From the NCBI RefSeq assembly GCF_004793765.1, contig NZ_SRYM01000035.1, positions 1 to 39,645 on the forward strand: 39,645 bases of DNA, given 5' to 3'. Made by a program: the position numbers and the translations under genes. Position 1 is the stretch's first letter. Each line of letters opens with the position of its first letter. The notes under the pieces are model-generated. The model was not told the origin of the DNA. It made no database searches and was given only the letters and a program-made list of their open reading frames with translations. This DNA is from Parabacteroides distasonis (GTDB lineage: Bacteria > Bacteroidota > Bacteroidia > Bacteroidales > Tannerellaceae). Shown one piece after another: positions 6,457-15,698 of the stretch.

Positions 6457-8805
6457 ATGCAAAAGAATTTGGTAATAGTGGAGTCACCCGCCAAGGCAAA
6501 AACCATCGAGAAGTTCCTCGGAAAGGACTATAAGGTTATGTCTAGCTATGGTCATATCCGCGACTTGAAAACGAAAGATTTCAGTATAGACCTCGAACAC
6601 AATTATGCCCCGGAATACGTGATACCCTCTGACAAGAAGAAACTCGTGACCGAATTGAAGAACGAAGCGAAGAAAGCCGAGCAGGTTTGGCTGGCTTCCG
6701 ATGAGGACCGGGAGGGAGAGGCCATTTCTTGGCATTTATATGAGGTATTAGGATTGAAACCTGAGAATACGAAACGTATCGTTTTTCATGAGATTACCAA
6801 GAACGCTATATTACATGCGATCGAGACACCGAGAGATATCAATATCGATTTGGTGAACGCACAGCAAGCCCGTCGTATCTTAGACCGTATCGTGGGGTTC
6901 GAGCTATCCCCCATTCTTTGGCGTAAGGTGAAACCGGCTTTATCTGCGGGGCGTGTGCAATCAGTCGCCGTGCGCCTGATTGTAGAGCGGGAACGAGAGA
7001 TCAACGAGTTTGTCTCGGAGGCTGCTTACCGTGTGATCGCTAGTTTTATTTTGCCGGATGGTACGACAATCCTCAAGGCGGAGCTGAACCGTCGTTTGAA
7101 AGATAAGGAAGAGGTGGAGGCATTCCTTGAATCTTGCAAGGACGCTTCTTTCACGATCGATGATATCTCGAAAAAGCCGGTGCGCAAGACACCAGCCCCT
7201 CCTTTTACGACATCTACCTTGCAGCAGGAGGCCGCCCGTAAGTTGGGTTATTCGGTCTCGCAGACCATGATGATCGCCCAACGCCTGTATGAGTCCGGAT
7301 TGATTACCTACATGCGTACCGACTCCGTGAACTTAAGTGATTTGGCTTTGGGGACGGCAAAAGAAGCTATCTTGGATACCTACGGTGAGAAATATTATAA
7401 ATTCCGTCAATATCATACCAAGAGTAAGGGAGCGCAAGAAGCGCACGAGGCGATTCGTCCGACCTATATCAGCAATGATGAGATAAGCGGAACCGCTCAG
7501 GAAAAGAGATTATACGAATTGATCCGCAAACGTACGATCGCTTGCCAGATGGCGGACGCTGAATTGGAGCGTACGACTATCTCCGTAGGCATCGGCGGTA
7601 AGAAAGAGAAGTTCGTGGCTATCGGTGAGGTCATTACTTTCGACGGTTTCCTTCAAGTGTACCGCGAGAGTTTTGATGACGAGAATGAGAAGGAACAGGA
7701 AAACGGCCTCCTTCCTCCGGTTACCTTAAACGAGGTATTGAGTATGAAGGATATCGTCGCTACCGAACGTTTCACGCAACGTCCTCCCCGTTATACGGAA
7801 GCAAGTTTAGTTCGCCGTTTGGAGGAATTAGGTATCGGTCGTCCTTCTACCTATGCGCCTACGATCCAGACGATCCAGAATCGAGAGTATGTCGTGAAAG
7901 GGGATAAGGAAGGGACGGAGCGTACTTATAATATTATAACCTTGGCTCAGCATACGGTCAAGCAAATCCAAAAGACAGAGATAGTAGGAGCGGACCGGAA
8001 TAAGTTGATGCCAACCGATATTGGTACGGTCGTGAATGATTTCTTGATGGAGTATTTCCCGGGCGTTATGGATTATAACTTCACGGCGAGCGTGGAGAAG
8101 GAATTCGATGCCGTGGCAGAAGGCGAGATGGTATGGACGGATGCGATCGATAAATTCTATAAACTATTCCATCCGATCGTGGAAGAGGCAGCCTCTGTCC
8201 GTACGGAGCATAAAGTGGGTGAGCGTGAATTGGGTATCGATCCGAAGAGCGGTAAATCTGTTTTCGTGAAGATCGGTCGTTATGGTCCAGTCGTGCAGAT
8301 CGGGCAGGCGCACCCAGAGGATAAAGAGGCTCCTAAACCTCAGTTCGCAACCTTGATGAAGGGACAGTCTATCGAGACGATTACCTTGGAGGAAGCCTTG
8401 AAATTGTTTGATTTGCCCCGTACGATCGGTGAATATGAAGGTAAGGTCATGGTGGCCGCTGTCGGACGTTTTGGCCCGTTTATCCGTCATGACGGAAAGT
8501 TTGTTTCCATTCCGAAGGACTTGAATCCATTGTCGATAACAGCCGAGGAAGCTATCGAGTTGATCGAGGCAAAAAAGCAAAAGGATGAGCAACGATTTGT
8601 CAAGAAGTTTGATGAGAATCCGGATATGGAGATCTTGAATGGTCGCTTCGGCCCTTATATCTCCTATAAGAAAAAGAATTACCGAATCCCTAAGACGATA
8701 GAGAAACCGGAGAATTTGACCTTGGAGGAATGTCAGAAGATAATTGCCGAGGCAGGAGAAAAACCTGCTGTGACGAAGAAACGTACGACACGGAAAAAGG
8801 CTTGA
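6457..8805 (+). CDS. topA: DNA topoisomerase I
   Basis: A 782-residue type IA topoisomerase that relaxes negative supercoils by transient single-strand cleavage. The N-terminal Toprim domain begins VIVESPAKAKTIEKFLG and has the acidic motif DEDREGEAISWH. The active-site tyrosine is Tyr285 in LITYMRTDS. The C-terminus carries several RFGP-type repeats (GRYGPVVQIG, GRFGPFIRHDG, GRFGPYISYKK) in place of classic zinc ribbons, then a basic tail KKRTTRKKA. The start at MQKNLVIVESPAK fits both the family and the promoter just upstream. It is a single-gene transcript ending at an intrinsic terminator. Confidence 0.97.
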   Translation: MQKNLVIVESPAKAKTIEKFLGKDYKVMSSYGHIRDLKTKDFSIDLEHNYAPEYVIPSDKKKLVTELKNEAKKAEQVWLASDEDREGEAISWHLYEVLGLKPENTKRIVFHEITKNAILHAIETPRDINIDLVNAQQARRILDRIVGFELSPILWRKVKPALSAGRVQSVAVRLIVEREREINEFVSEAAYRVIASFILPDGTTILKAELNRRLKDKEEVEAFLESCKDASFTIDDISKKPVRKTPAPPFTTSTLQQEAARKLGYSVSQTMMIAQRLYESGLITYMRTDSVNLSDLALGTAKEAILDTYGEKYYKFRQYHTKSKGAQEAHEAIRPTYISNDEISGTAQEKRLYELIRKRTIACQMADAELERTTISVGIGGKKEKFVAIGEVITFDGFLQVYRESFDDENEKEQENGLLPPVTLNEVLSMKDIVATERFTQRPPRYTEASLVRRLEELGIGRPSTYAPTIQTIQNREYVVKGDKEGTERTYNIITLAQHTVKQIQKTEIVGADRNKLMPTDIGTVVNDFLMEYFPGVMDYNFTASVEKEFDAVAEGEMVWTDAIDKFYKLFHPIVEEAASVRTEHKVGERELGIDPKSGKSVFVKIGRYGPVVQIGQAHPEDKEAPKPQFATLMKGQSIETITLEEALKLFDLPRTIGEYEGKVMVAAVGRFGPFIRHDGKFVSIPKDLNPLSITAEEAIELIEAKKQKDEQRFVKKFDENPDMEILNGRFGPYISYKKKNYRIPKTIEKPENLTLEECQKIIAEAGEKPAVTKKRTTRKKA

Positions 8806-8831
8806 GAGGTTAAATGAAAGGGTATAAAAGC

Positions 8832-8864
8832 AAAAAGAGCTGCTCATTACGAGTGGCTCTTTTT
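8832..8864 (+). terminator. Intrinsic terminator after topA
   Basis: A 14-bp stem (8832-8845 with 8851-8864) including two G-T wobbles, a 5-nt loop ATTAC and a terminal T-run. The matching A-run on the left also gives a T-run on the minus strand, so it may serve argS as well. Confidence 0.85.
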
Positions 8865-8922
8865 AATTAACTAAACAGGGGAGTGTGTCATCTCCCCATT
8901 TTTCTAGTTGGAAAAAAGCTCT

Positions 8923-10716
8923 TTACATTCTTTCCGGAACCTCAATGCCTAATAAATCCATACCGGATTTCACGATCTTAGCAACATTAGCGGATAAGAT
9001 TAAACGGAAGCTCTTTAATTCCGGATTCTCTTCGCGAAGAATGGAGAAATCGTGATAGAATTGATTGTATTCTTTTACCAGGTCATAAATGTAGTTGGCT
9101 ACACAAGCCGGACTGTATAGTTTACCTGCCTCTTTTACGATCTGCGCATAATCGGCGATCATTTGGATCAGGTTCTCTTCTTTCTCAGAAATGGCGAAAG
9201 TAAGCGGTAACTGTTCCGGTAATACGATACCCTGTTCTGCGGCTTTGCGCAATACGGAACGGATACGGGCATAAGTATATTGGATGAACGGTCCTGTATT
9301 TCCGTTAAAGTCGATAGATTCTTTCGGGTTGAACGTCATATTCTTGCGAGGGTCTACTTTTAATATGAAATATTTCAAAGAGCCGAGACCCACGATACGG
9401 GCGATATTCTCAGCTTCTTCCGGAGTCATCTCATCCAATTTTCCTAATTCTTGGGAAATCTCACGTGCGGTACTGATCATCTCGGCCATCAAATCATCGG
9501 CGTCAACGACTGTTCCTTCACGGCTTTTCATCTTACCTTCGGGCAGCTCTACCATTCCGTAGGAGAAGTGTACCAATCCTTTACCGAACTCGAAGCCTAA
9601 CTTATCCAATAAGATCGATAATACTTGGAAGTGATAATTCTGCTCATTTCCTACTACATAGATCATCTTATTGATCGGGTAATCATCGAAACGTAGTTTG
9701 GCAGTACCGATATCCTGCGTCATATAGACGGAAGTTCCATCCGCACGAAGCAATAATTTCTCATCCAGCCCGTCTTTTGTCAAATCAGCCCATACGGAGC
9801 CGTCTTCACGGCGATAGAAAATCCCTTTCTCTAGGCCTTCCATCACCTTACCTTTTCCTTCCAGATACGTTTGAGACTCGTAATAAATCTTATCGAAATC
9901 TACGCCCATCATCTTATAGGTCTCGTTGAACCCGGCGTATACCCAATTATTCATCATTTCCCAAAGCGCACGCACTTCTTTGTCTCCGGCTTCCCATTTA
10001 CGAAGCATCTCACGGGCTTCCGCCATCAAGGTGGATTGAGCTTCGGCTTCTTCCTTGGTAAGGCCTTTCGCCTCCAGAGCATGGGTCTCCTCTTTTAATT
10101 TGTTGCTGAATAATACGTAAAAGTCACCGATCAGATGATCGCCCTTCTTTCCGGTAGACTCTGGGGTAGCTCCATTTCCCCATTTCTGCCAAGCTAACAT
10201 GGATTTACAGATATGGATACCACGATCGTTTACGATATTCGTCTTTACGATCTGGTTACCGTTCGCTTTCATGATCTTCGATAAGCTGTATCCTAATAAG
10301 TTATTGCGGACATGGCCCAAGTGAAGCGGTTTATTTGTATTGGGGGAGGAATATTCGATCATAACCAAAGGCGATTGCTCGGTAACCGGAATGATACCGT
10401 AAGTGGGTTGCTCATTGATCGAGTTCAGTAAATCGATCCAGCAAGAGCAAGCGACCGTCAGGTTAAGGAATCCTTTGATTACATTAAATTCAGCTACTGC
10501 GGGCTCGTTTCTCAACAAGTACTCACCGATTTCCTGAGCGGTCTGCTCCGGAGATTTCTTCGACATGCGAAGGAATGGGAATACGACCAGGGTTAAGTGC
10601 CCCTTGAATTCTTTTTTCGTTTTTTGCAACTGCACTTGGCTAGCGGTGACATCCGCTCCGTACAGCTCTTTGATGCCGGCTATAATAGCTCCGGTAATCT
10701 GTTGTTCGATAACCAT
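8923..10716 (-). CDS. argS: Arginyl-tRNA synthetase
   Basis: A 597-residue class I aminoacyl-tRNA synthetase that charges tRNA-Arg. The Arg-specific N-terminal domain (1-110) is followed by the Rossmann signature SPNTNKPLHLGHVRNN, with HLGH at 132-135, and the KMSKS-equivalent GKMKSREGTVVDADDL. The helical anticodon-binding DALR domain at the C-terminus ends GIEVPERM. Length and motifs are normal for the family. A TACCTTCG -7 box (10753-10760, minus strand) lies about 37 bases upstream of the ATG. Confidence 0.97.
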   Translation of the reverse strand: MVIEQQITGAIIAGIKELYGADVTASQVQLQKTKKEFKGHLTLVVFPFLRMSKKSPEQTAQEIGEYLLRNEPAVAEFNVIKGFLNLTVACSCWIDLLNSINEQPTYGIIPVTEQSPLVMIEYSSPNTNKPLHLGHVRNNLLGYSLSKIMKANGNQIVKTNIVNDRGIHICKSMLAWQKWGNGATPESTGKKGDHLIGDFYVLFSNKLKEETHALEAKGLTKEEAEAQSTLMAEAREMLRKWEAGDKEVRALWEMMNNWVYAGFNETYKMMGVDFDKIYYESQTYLEGKGKVMEGLEKGIFYRREDGSVWADLTKDGLDEKLLLRADGTSVYMTQDIGTAKLRFDDYPINKMIYVVGNEQNYHFQVLSILLDKLGFEFGKGLVHFSYGMVELPEGKMKSREGTVVDADDLMAEMISTAREISQELGKLDEMTPEEAENIARIVGLGSLKYFILKVDPRKNMTFNPKESIDFNGNTGPFIQYTYARIRSVLRKAAEQGIVLPEQLPLTFAISEKEENLIQMIADYAQIVKEAGKLYSPACVANYIYDLVKEYNQFYHDFSILREENPELKSFRLILSANVAKIVKSGMDLLGIEVPERM

Positions 10717-10752
10717 ATTCGTCTAGATATAATTCGGATTTTACTTTATACG

Positions 10753-10760
10753 CGAAGGTA
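10753..10760 (-). promoter_or_regulatory. Promoter -7 box for argS
   Basis: Minus-strand TACCTTCG, one mismatch from TAnnTTTG, about 37 bases upstream of the argS start. Confidence 0.45.
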
Positions 10761-10763
10761 CAC

Positions 10764-10794
10764 AAAAAAAGGATACAATTTGCATTGTATCCTT
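10764..10794 (-). terminator. Intrinsic terminator for the HU gene
   Basis: On the minus strand GGATACAAT pairs with ATTGTATCC (10784-10792 with 10771-10779, loop of 4), followed by a run of seven T's. It ends the HU transcript just before the argS promoter. Confidence 0.85.
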
Positions 10795-10819
10795 CTTCTA
10801 TAGAGAATAATGGTGTTTC

Positions 10820-11092
10820 TTATTTGATTAGTTCGTTCAATTCAGCACCAGCCTTGAATTTCACGGCTTTTCTAGCTGCAATTTCAATGGTTTCTTTAGT
10901 TTTCGGGTTAACTCCTTTACGAGCAGCTTTCTCTGATACAGAGAATGAACCGAAGCCAAGTAGAGCGACTTTACCGCCTTCTTTTAATTCGTTAGAAACT
11001 GTATCAACAAAAGCTTCTACTGCCTTTTTGGCATCCACTTTGCTGAGTCCTGATTTTTCAGCGACTGCATTAATAAACTCTGATTTGTTCAT
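10820..11092 (-). CDS. HU family DNA-binding protein
   Basis: A 90-residue histone-like nucleoid protein. It has the HU N-terminal helices MNKSEFINAVAEKSGLSKVDAKKAVEAF, the GFGSFSVSEKAARKG beta-hairpin and the conserved NPKTKETIEIAARKAVKFKAG segment, including the usual DNA-intercalating arm (here without the canonical RNP start, reading GVNPKT). It is monocistronic, with its own promoter and terminator, and is expected to be highly expressed. Confidence 0.96.
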   Translation of the reverse strand: MNKSEFINAVAEKSGLSKVDAKKAVEAFVDTVSNELKEGGKVALLGFGSFSVSEKAARKGVNPKTKETIEIAARKAVKFKAGAELNELIK

Positions 11093-11146
11093 GATGGTTT
11101 GACTATTAATATATTAAACAAAACTATGATAACCGATAGACGGCTC

Positions 11147-11177
11147 CAAATGTAGTTTTATTTTGAAATATCACAAA
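11147..11177 (-). promoter_or_regulatory. HU promoter, exact Bacteroidota consensus
   Basis: On the minus strand TTTG (11174-11177), a 19-nt spacer, and TACATTTG (11147-11154). This is an exact match in sequence and spacing to the primary-sigma promoter of Bacteroides, and it sits about 55 bases from the HU start codon. Confidence 0.8.
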
Positions 11178-11250
11178 AGAAAAAACTACTTTTTTTACCG
11201 ATTTACATATGTTTTAGTATTATTATGGGCAAAAACGGCTAAAATATATT

Positions 11251-11258
11251 TACCTTTG
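11251..11258 (+). promoter_or_regulatory. Promoter -7 box for the rhomboid operon
   Basis: TACCTTTG matches TAnnTTTG and lies 20 bases before the first rhomboid ATG. No clear -33 TTTG is seen at the expected distance. Confidence 0.55.
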
Positions 11259-11278
11259 CCGCTAAATTAACGTAGTAT

Positions 11279-12001
11279 ATGATGAATCAGACAAATTCGG
11301 GATTCTTGAATAGTGTCCCGCCGGTAACGAAAAATCTTATCATTATAAACTTGCTATTTTGGGTAGCCAGCCTTGCCCTGCCGAAAGTCGGCATCGATTT
11401 AGTGGATTTATTAGGGCTTCACTTTCCGGGGGCTACCGACTTCAAGGCTTATCAGATCGTTTCTTATATGTTCATGCACGATACCCAGTCGTTTGCGCAT
11501 GTGTTTTTTAATATGTTCGCCGTTTATATGTTCGGTCGGGTATTGGAGAACGTATGGGGCCCAAAGCGCTTCTTGATTTTTTACTTCGTGACGGGTATAG
11601 GTGCCGGTTTGGTACAAGAGGCGGTATGGTTCTTTAATTTGCGGGATGTGATCTTCGCTAGTCAAGACATGATAAACTTGAATGGAGCCCAGATTATCAG
11701 TAAGAGCGAGTTCTTGAATTATTTCGTGACCATTGGCGCTTCGGGTGCCGTATTCGGAATCTTGTTGGCGTTTGCGATGATCTTCCCGAATGTTCCTTTG
11801 TATTTGATGTTCATACCGATTCCGATTAAAGCCAAATATTTTGTGATATTTTATGGTCTTGCCGAACTATTTATGGGAGTGGCTAGTTTTGGTGGTGATA
11901 CGGTAGCGCATTTCGCCCATTTGGGGGGAATGTTATTCGGTTATTTTCTAATTCGTTATTGGAAAAAGAAAGATGCAGACAATGGACGGTATTTTTACTA
12001 A
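11279..12001 (+). CDS. Rhomboid-family intramembrane serine protease (first copy)
   Basis: A 240-residue polytopic inner-membrane protease with six predicted helices. The catalytic serine is Ser155 in TIGASGAVFGIL, and the catalytic histidine is His214 in the last helix (AHFAHLGGMLFGY). The early loop motif FMHDTQSFAHVFFNMFAVYMFG is the family's HxxxN region. It cleaves transmembrane substrates; none can be identified here. It is the first of three overlapping or closely spaced genes and overlaps the second rhomboid gene by 29 bases or 20, depending on that gene's start. Confidence 0.92.
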   Translation: MMNQTNSGFLNSVPPVTKNLIIINLLFWVASLALPKVGIDLVDLLGLHFPGATDFKAYQIVSYMFMHDTQSFAHVFFNMFAVYMFGRVLENVWGPKRFLIFYFVTGIGAGLVQEAVWFFNLRDVIFASQDMINLNGAQIISKSEFLNYFVTIGASGAVFGILLAFAMIFPNVPLYLMFIPIPIKAKYFVIFYGLAELFMGVASFGGDTVAHFAHLGGMLFGYFLIRYWKKKDADNGRYFY

Positions 12002-12860
12002 TTTGAAGCGTACGTTTCAGTCGGGTAATATCCTGTCGAAACTGATCTATATAAATGTAGGTTTGTTTATCTTGATACGTTTGGCCAGCGTATTGTTTAT
12101 GCTCTTTAATGTGCAAGGGGCGCCTTTCTTGCTGTATTTGCAGTTGCCGGCTTCTCCGGAACTGTTGCTCTTCCGCCCGTGGACGTTATTTACTTATATG
12201 TTCACTCATTTTGACTTCTTGCATATCTTGTTCAATATGCTTTGGTTATACTGGTTTGGGGGATTGTTCTTGAATTTCTTCAGTGAGCGGCAGTTAGGAG
12301 GCTTATACATATTGGGCGGTCTCGCTGGTGCGGCCTTGTTTGTCCTTGCTTATAATATTTTTCCTTATTTCCAGAACGTGGCTTCTTTTAGCTATTTGAT
12401 GGGGGCTTCGGCATCTGTTATGGCGATCGTTTTCGCTGTGTCGTTTTACCGGAAGGATTTGGAGATTCATTTATTCTTGATCGGAAGGATCCAACTAATT
12501 TATTTGGCTATCTTTACGCTGGTGATCGATTTGTTGGCGATGACTTCTGATAATGCGGGAGGACATATCGCCCATATCGGCGGGGCTTTGTTTGGTATCT
12601 GGTTTGCTTCTTGTATTCGTAATGGAAGGGACTTGACCGCTCCGATGAATCGGTTGATCGACTGGTTTGTGAATTTGGGCAAACGGAAACCGAAGATGCG
12701 TGTGACTTATAAACGTAACGAGACGGATTATGAGTATAATGCACGTAAACATCAGGAGTCGGTGGAGCTGGATACGATACTGGATAAATTGAAACGTTCC
12801 GGTTATGAGAGCCTTTCCGCTGAAGAGAAAAAGCGACTTTTCGACGCCAGTAAGAAATAG
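11973..12860 (+). CDS. Rhomboid-family intramembrane serine protease (second copy)
   Basis: A 295-residue paralogue of the preceding gene, with six predicted helices plus a soluble C-terminal tail of about 75 residues (KPKMRVTYKRNETDYEYN to the end) typical of Bacteroidales rhomboids. Catalytic Ser146 lies in MGASASVMAIV (Ser replaces the usual second Gly of GxSG, a tolerated variation). The catalytic histidine is His201 in GGHIAHIGGALFG. The start could be 11973 or the ATG at 11982; both overlap the upstream gene, implying translational coupling. The C-terminal tail ends in a short helical LSAEEKKRLFDASKK motif. Confidence 0.9.
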   Translation: MQTMDGIFTNLKRTFQSGNILSKLIYINVGLFILIRLASVLFMLFNVQGAPFLLYLQLPASPELLLFRPWTLFTYMFTHFDFLHILFNMLWLYWFGGLFLNFFSERQLGGLYILGGLAGAALFVLAYNIFPYFQNVASFSYLMGASASVMAIVFAVSFYRKDLEIHLFLIGRIQLIYLAIFTLVIDLLAMTSDNAGGHIAHIGGALFGIWFASCIRNGRDLTAPMNRLIDWFVNLGKRKPKMRVTYKRNETDYEYNARKHQESVELDTILDKLKRSGYESLSAEEKKRLFDASKK

Positions 12861-12869
12861 CGAATATTT

Positions 12870-13967
12870 ATGAAAATTCTACGGATTTTTCTTCAATTCT
12901 TATTCCTCGTAGCGAATGTGGTGGCTGTCGTATTGTTGATAGTCTCGGCTTATTCGGATCGGGTGTCTCCTGAGACGAGTATGATGTTATCCTATCTGGG
13001 GTTAGCCTTTCCTGTCTTATGTGTGGTCAATCTTTGCTTTGTTATCTATTGGTTGTTCTTATGGGAATGGAAGTTCTTATTGATTGGCATATTCTCTTTT
13101 TTGATATGTTGGGGACCTGTGAAACATTATTTCCCGTTTCACTCGCATAAAGATATCCCTCGGAAAGAGGTGTTGAAGGTGCTGACTTATAATGTGATGG
13201 CTTTTGGATACAAGAATCATACGAAGATCTCTCCGAACAAGATTATCCAATATATCGCTAATTCGGATGCGGATATTGTTTGTTTGCAGGAATATGCTAC
13301 GGCTAAGTCAGAGAAAAGCCTTACTCCCTCTAAGATCTATGATGCGTTGAGCATGTATCCTTATCGTTCCGTTTTTTATCAGAGTTCCACGAAATTCCAG
13401 CGTTTCGGCATCGCTGTGTTTTCCAAATATCCGCTGTCGAATTCCCGGATGGTGAAATATGATTCGGATTATAATGGTTCTTCCGTACATGAGGTGAACA
13501 TCAAGGGAAAGAAGTTAACCTTGATTAATAACCATTTGGAATCGTTTAAGCTGACGATGGAGGATCGGACTCGTTATTCATCCCTTATAAAGAGCTTTAG
13601 CTCAGATGGGTTGGACGATTTGAAAGGAGCGTTCGAGCAAAAGCTAGGACCTGCTTTCCGGATTCGGGCTAAGCAAGCGGAAGCGGTATCAGAAGAGATT
13701 AAGAATGCGAAAGGAGATTATGTCTTGGTATGCGGCGACTTTAATGATACGCCTATTTCATTTGCTCACCGTACGATCCAAGGGGATTTGAGGGATGCCT
13801 TTGCAGAGTCTGGCCGGGGAATGGGTATTACCTATAATCAAAATTTCTTCTGGTTCCGTATCGATAATATCCTGCATTCCCCGAACATGACCTCTATGAA
13901 TTGTTCCGTGGATAAGGTTGCTTATTCAGACCATTATCCGTTATGGTGTTATCTGAAACTTGAATAA
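12870..13967 (+). CDS. Membrane-anchored endonuclease/exonuclease/phosphatase-family protein
   Basis: A 365-residue protein. Three hydrophobic helices (about 5-25, 38-60, 68-85) anchor it, and the remainder is a DNase I-like EEP domain. Visible family motifs are LTYNVM, the metal ligand Glu in CLQEYA, NNHLES, the CGDFNDTP block and the terminal catalytic YSDHYPLWC. The family includes nucleases and phospho-diester or phosphoinositide-type hydrolases; the substrate cannot be told from sequence. It begins 9 bases after the second rhomboid gene, so it is in that operon, and ends 10 bases from the convergent DUF4468 gene. Confidence 0.9.
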   Translation: MKILRIFLQFLFLVANVVAVVLLIVSAYSDRVSPETSMMLSYLGLAFPVLCVVNLCFVIYWLFLWEWKFLLIGIFSFLICWGPVKHYFPFHSHKDIPRKEVLKVLTYNVMAFGYKNHTKISPNKIIQYIANSDADIVCLQEYATAKSEKSLTPSKIYDALSMYPYRSVFYQSSTKFQRFGIAVFSKYPLSNSRMVKYDSDYNGSSVHEVNIKGKKLTLINNHLESFKLTMEDRTRYSSLIKSFSSDGLDDLKGAFEQKLGPAFRIRAKQAEAVSEEIKNAKGDYVLVCGDFNDTPISFAHRTIQGDLRDAFAESGRGMGITYNQNFFWFRIDNILHSPNMTSMNCSVDKVAYSDHYPLWCYLKLE

Positions 13968-13977
13968 GAGAGTTTGA

Positions 13978-14532
13978 TTATTCGGATTCTGCGTCCTGCG
14001 CTGCGTCGAATACGTCGGCGAACAAGTTCTCGACAAAGAAAAAGGTAGCGTTACAGAATAGTTTAGGATCTTGGATCAGTGCTATCGTATTGCTATCTCC
14101 ATTATTGGCGATCACATCTTCCGCTTTATAAGTCTTGTACTTTTTATCGTTTAGCGGATCATACTGGTATACGATATCGCTTGCTTCGATCGTGTATCGA
14201 TTGTCGAAGCAGGTGATACGCATTTTATATTTAATGATAGTCTTGTCCGTATCATTCAGCAACAATTCAACCTTAGAACTTACGAAGATGGTACCTTTGT
14301 TCTTATTCGAGTTTACATTAGATAAGAAGACATCTTTTCCGTAAGATTTTTTTGCCCATGCGTTAATAGCGTTGAATATTTCTAGTTTAGAAGTATTCTC
14401 GATCTCTACATCATCGCTATAGCATACCTTTCCGTTTTTCATGGGGGCACATTCGTCTACCTCGCCTTTATGCCCCTGTGCCATGACTAGCACAGGGAAT
14501 ATCATACTTATTAATAATAGAATCTTTTTCAT
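13978..14532 (-). CDS. DUF4468-type secreted protein
   Basis: A 184-residue protein from the ATG at 14532, giving a clean signal peptide MKKILLLISMIFPVLVMAQ; the longer frame has a non-signal extension. The body resembles the Bacteroidota DUF4468 family (cytochrome-like TBP fold), with WAKKSYGKD, the YKMRITCFDNRYTIEASDIVYQY core and a tail after YKAEDVI. No function is known. It follows the related 324-residue gene by 19 bases and probably shares its promoter. Confidence 0.82.
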   Translation of the reverse strand: MKKILLLISMIFPVLVMAQGHKGEVDECAPMKNGKVCYSDDVEIENTSKLEIFNAINAWAKKSYGKDVFLSNVNSNKNKGTIFVSSKVELLLNDTDKTIIKYKMRITCFDNRYTIEASDIVYQYDPLNDKKYKTYKAEDVIANNGDSNTIALIQDPKLFCNATFFFVENLFADVFDAAQDAESE

Positions 14533-14551
14533 AAATGCAACTCTCTTTTCG

Positions 14552-15526
14552 TTATTTGATCCATACATTTGTAATCTCGCCGATTAACATCGTTTGCTGT
14601 CCTTCGGAGGTCTCGTCTTGTTTGCGGCACTCGATAATAATCCATGGCGCATCGGCAGATGTGCCGGGTTTTGAGAAGGATAATCTGTACAAGTCGTTAT
14701 TACCAATCGCTTTATATACGGGACTATCTTTGGATATGGAGATTGTACTGATCGTCTTACCGAACATATTGCCTATGCCTTTCCATTCAACGTTTGCGTC
14801 GGTCGTATTCCCATTTACGGTTTTGATCTGTAAAGTGTTGTCCGGTAACATCTGGAGGATCGTACCAGGTACCTTGTCGGCTTGGAACGCTACGAAACCT
14901 TCCATCGGTGTCACAGGTTGTGTTTCTCGCTGCGGAGCGGATATTGGTTCTACCGGTTTAATTGTCAGCGACTGTGCGCCTAATGCGTTGGCTGCGCTAT
15001 CGAATGTCTTATTTGCGAAATCAATCGTAGCCTTACGGAATTTGCCGCTGATACGGTTTAATTTCGTTTTGCTCTTATTCAAGGCATACTCGTCCGTGAT
15101 CCATTCCTCGGCTAGGTATTTCTCCGGCTCGTTTTGGTAAGACACGTTATATTCATATCGGATGCCTGTAAGTTGCAGGATACAAGCATGTTCCTTGCAT
15201 TCAATGATGATACGGTATTTCATTATCGCCCTATCAAGGGATAAGGCTGTGCTGGAGAATACTACATACTCTTCCCCGATAATGGCGATCTCGCCTTTTG
15301 CCTCATTTTGATAAGCGACTCTACTTTCTTTTGTGTTAAAATTTTCTTGTCCCCACTTTACTAGTTGTTGGTAGATTTGTGCCTTGCTTAAAGAGGGGGC
15401 GTTAATCTCTCGGGTAAAAACGACTTTACCATCTACAACCGGAACGGCCCCTGCCAGATAGTGTTGATCCTCTTGTGCGAATAGCAGGGCGGGGATAAAT
15501 AACAGAGCGAATAATAACTGTTTCAT
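14552..15526 (-). CDS. DUF4468-type secreted protein with a C-terminal extension
   Basis: A 324-residue exported protein with signal peptide MKQLLFALLFIPALLFAQ. The DUF4468-like domain (about 25-150) has VKWGQENFNTKES and IMKYRIIIECKEHACILQLTGIRYEY, the same layout as the smaller gene downstream, so the pair is a tandem duplication. A linker and a second region follow (about 205-324: QRETQPVTPMEGFVAFQADKVPGTIL..., ending EITNVWIK). A TATCTTTG-like -7 box (CAAAGATA at 15554-15561, minus strand) is the likely promoter. Function unknown. Confidence 0.82.
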   Translation of the reverse strand: MKQLLFALLFIPALLFAQEDQHYLAGAVPVVDGKVVFTREINAPSLSKAQIYQQLVKWGQENFNTKESRVAYQNEAKGEIAIIGEEYVVFSSTALSLDRAIMKYRIIIECKEHACILQLTGIRYEYNVSYQNEPEKYLAEEWITDEYALNKSKTKLNRISGKFRKATIDFANKTFDSAANALGAQSLTIKPVEPISAPQRETQPVTPMEGFVAFQADKVPGTILQMLPDNTLQIKTVNGNTTDANVEWKGIGNMFGKTISTISISKDSPVYKAIGNNDLYRLSFSKPGTSADAPWIIIECRKQDETSEGQQTMLIGEITNVWIK

Positions 15527-15553
15527 GGTATATTTTCCTTATTATTTTAGCCC

Positions 15554-15561
15554 CAAAGATA
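15554..15561 (-). promoter_or_regulatory. Promoter -7 box for the DUF4468 pair
   Basis: Minus-strand TATCTTTG, about 28 bases upstream of the first DUF4468 gene; it is an exact -7 match, but the -33 element is not clear. Confidence 0.5.
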
Positions 15562-15636
15562 TACATTTGCGTTTGAAATAAACTATGAGCGTGACAAATA
15601 ATTATACTAATTGCTCTTTATCAAAGAAAAAAAGTC

Positions 15637-15644
15637 TATATTTG
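15637..15644 (+). promoter_or_regulatory. Promoter -7 box for secDF
   Basis: TATATTTG, an exact -7 consensus, followed by a ~45-nt leader to the secDF ATG at 15699. Confidence 0.6.
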
Positions 15645-15698
15645 CACCCTGTGAAAAAACGAATATAAATAATGTAATAACATAAACCTAAGATTCAG

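Noticed and set aside
8164-8847. Long minus-strand ORF over the 3' part of topA
   Set aside because: Antisense shadow of a conserved gene, with no recognisable domain.
14535-15140. Plus-strand 201-codon ORF opposite the DUF4468 gene
   Set aside because: Antisense to a gene with a good signal peptide and domain; no supporting motif.
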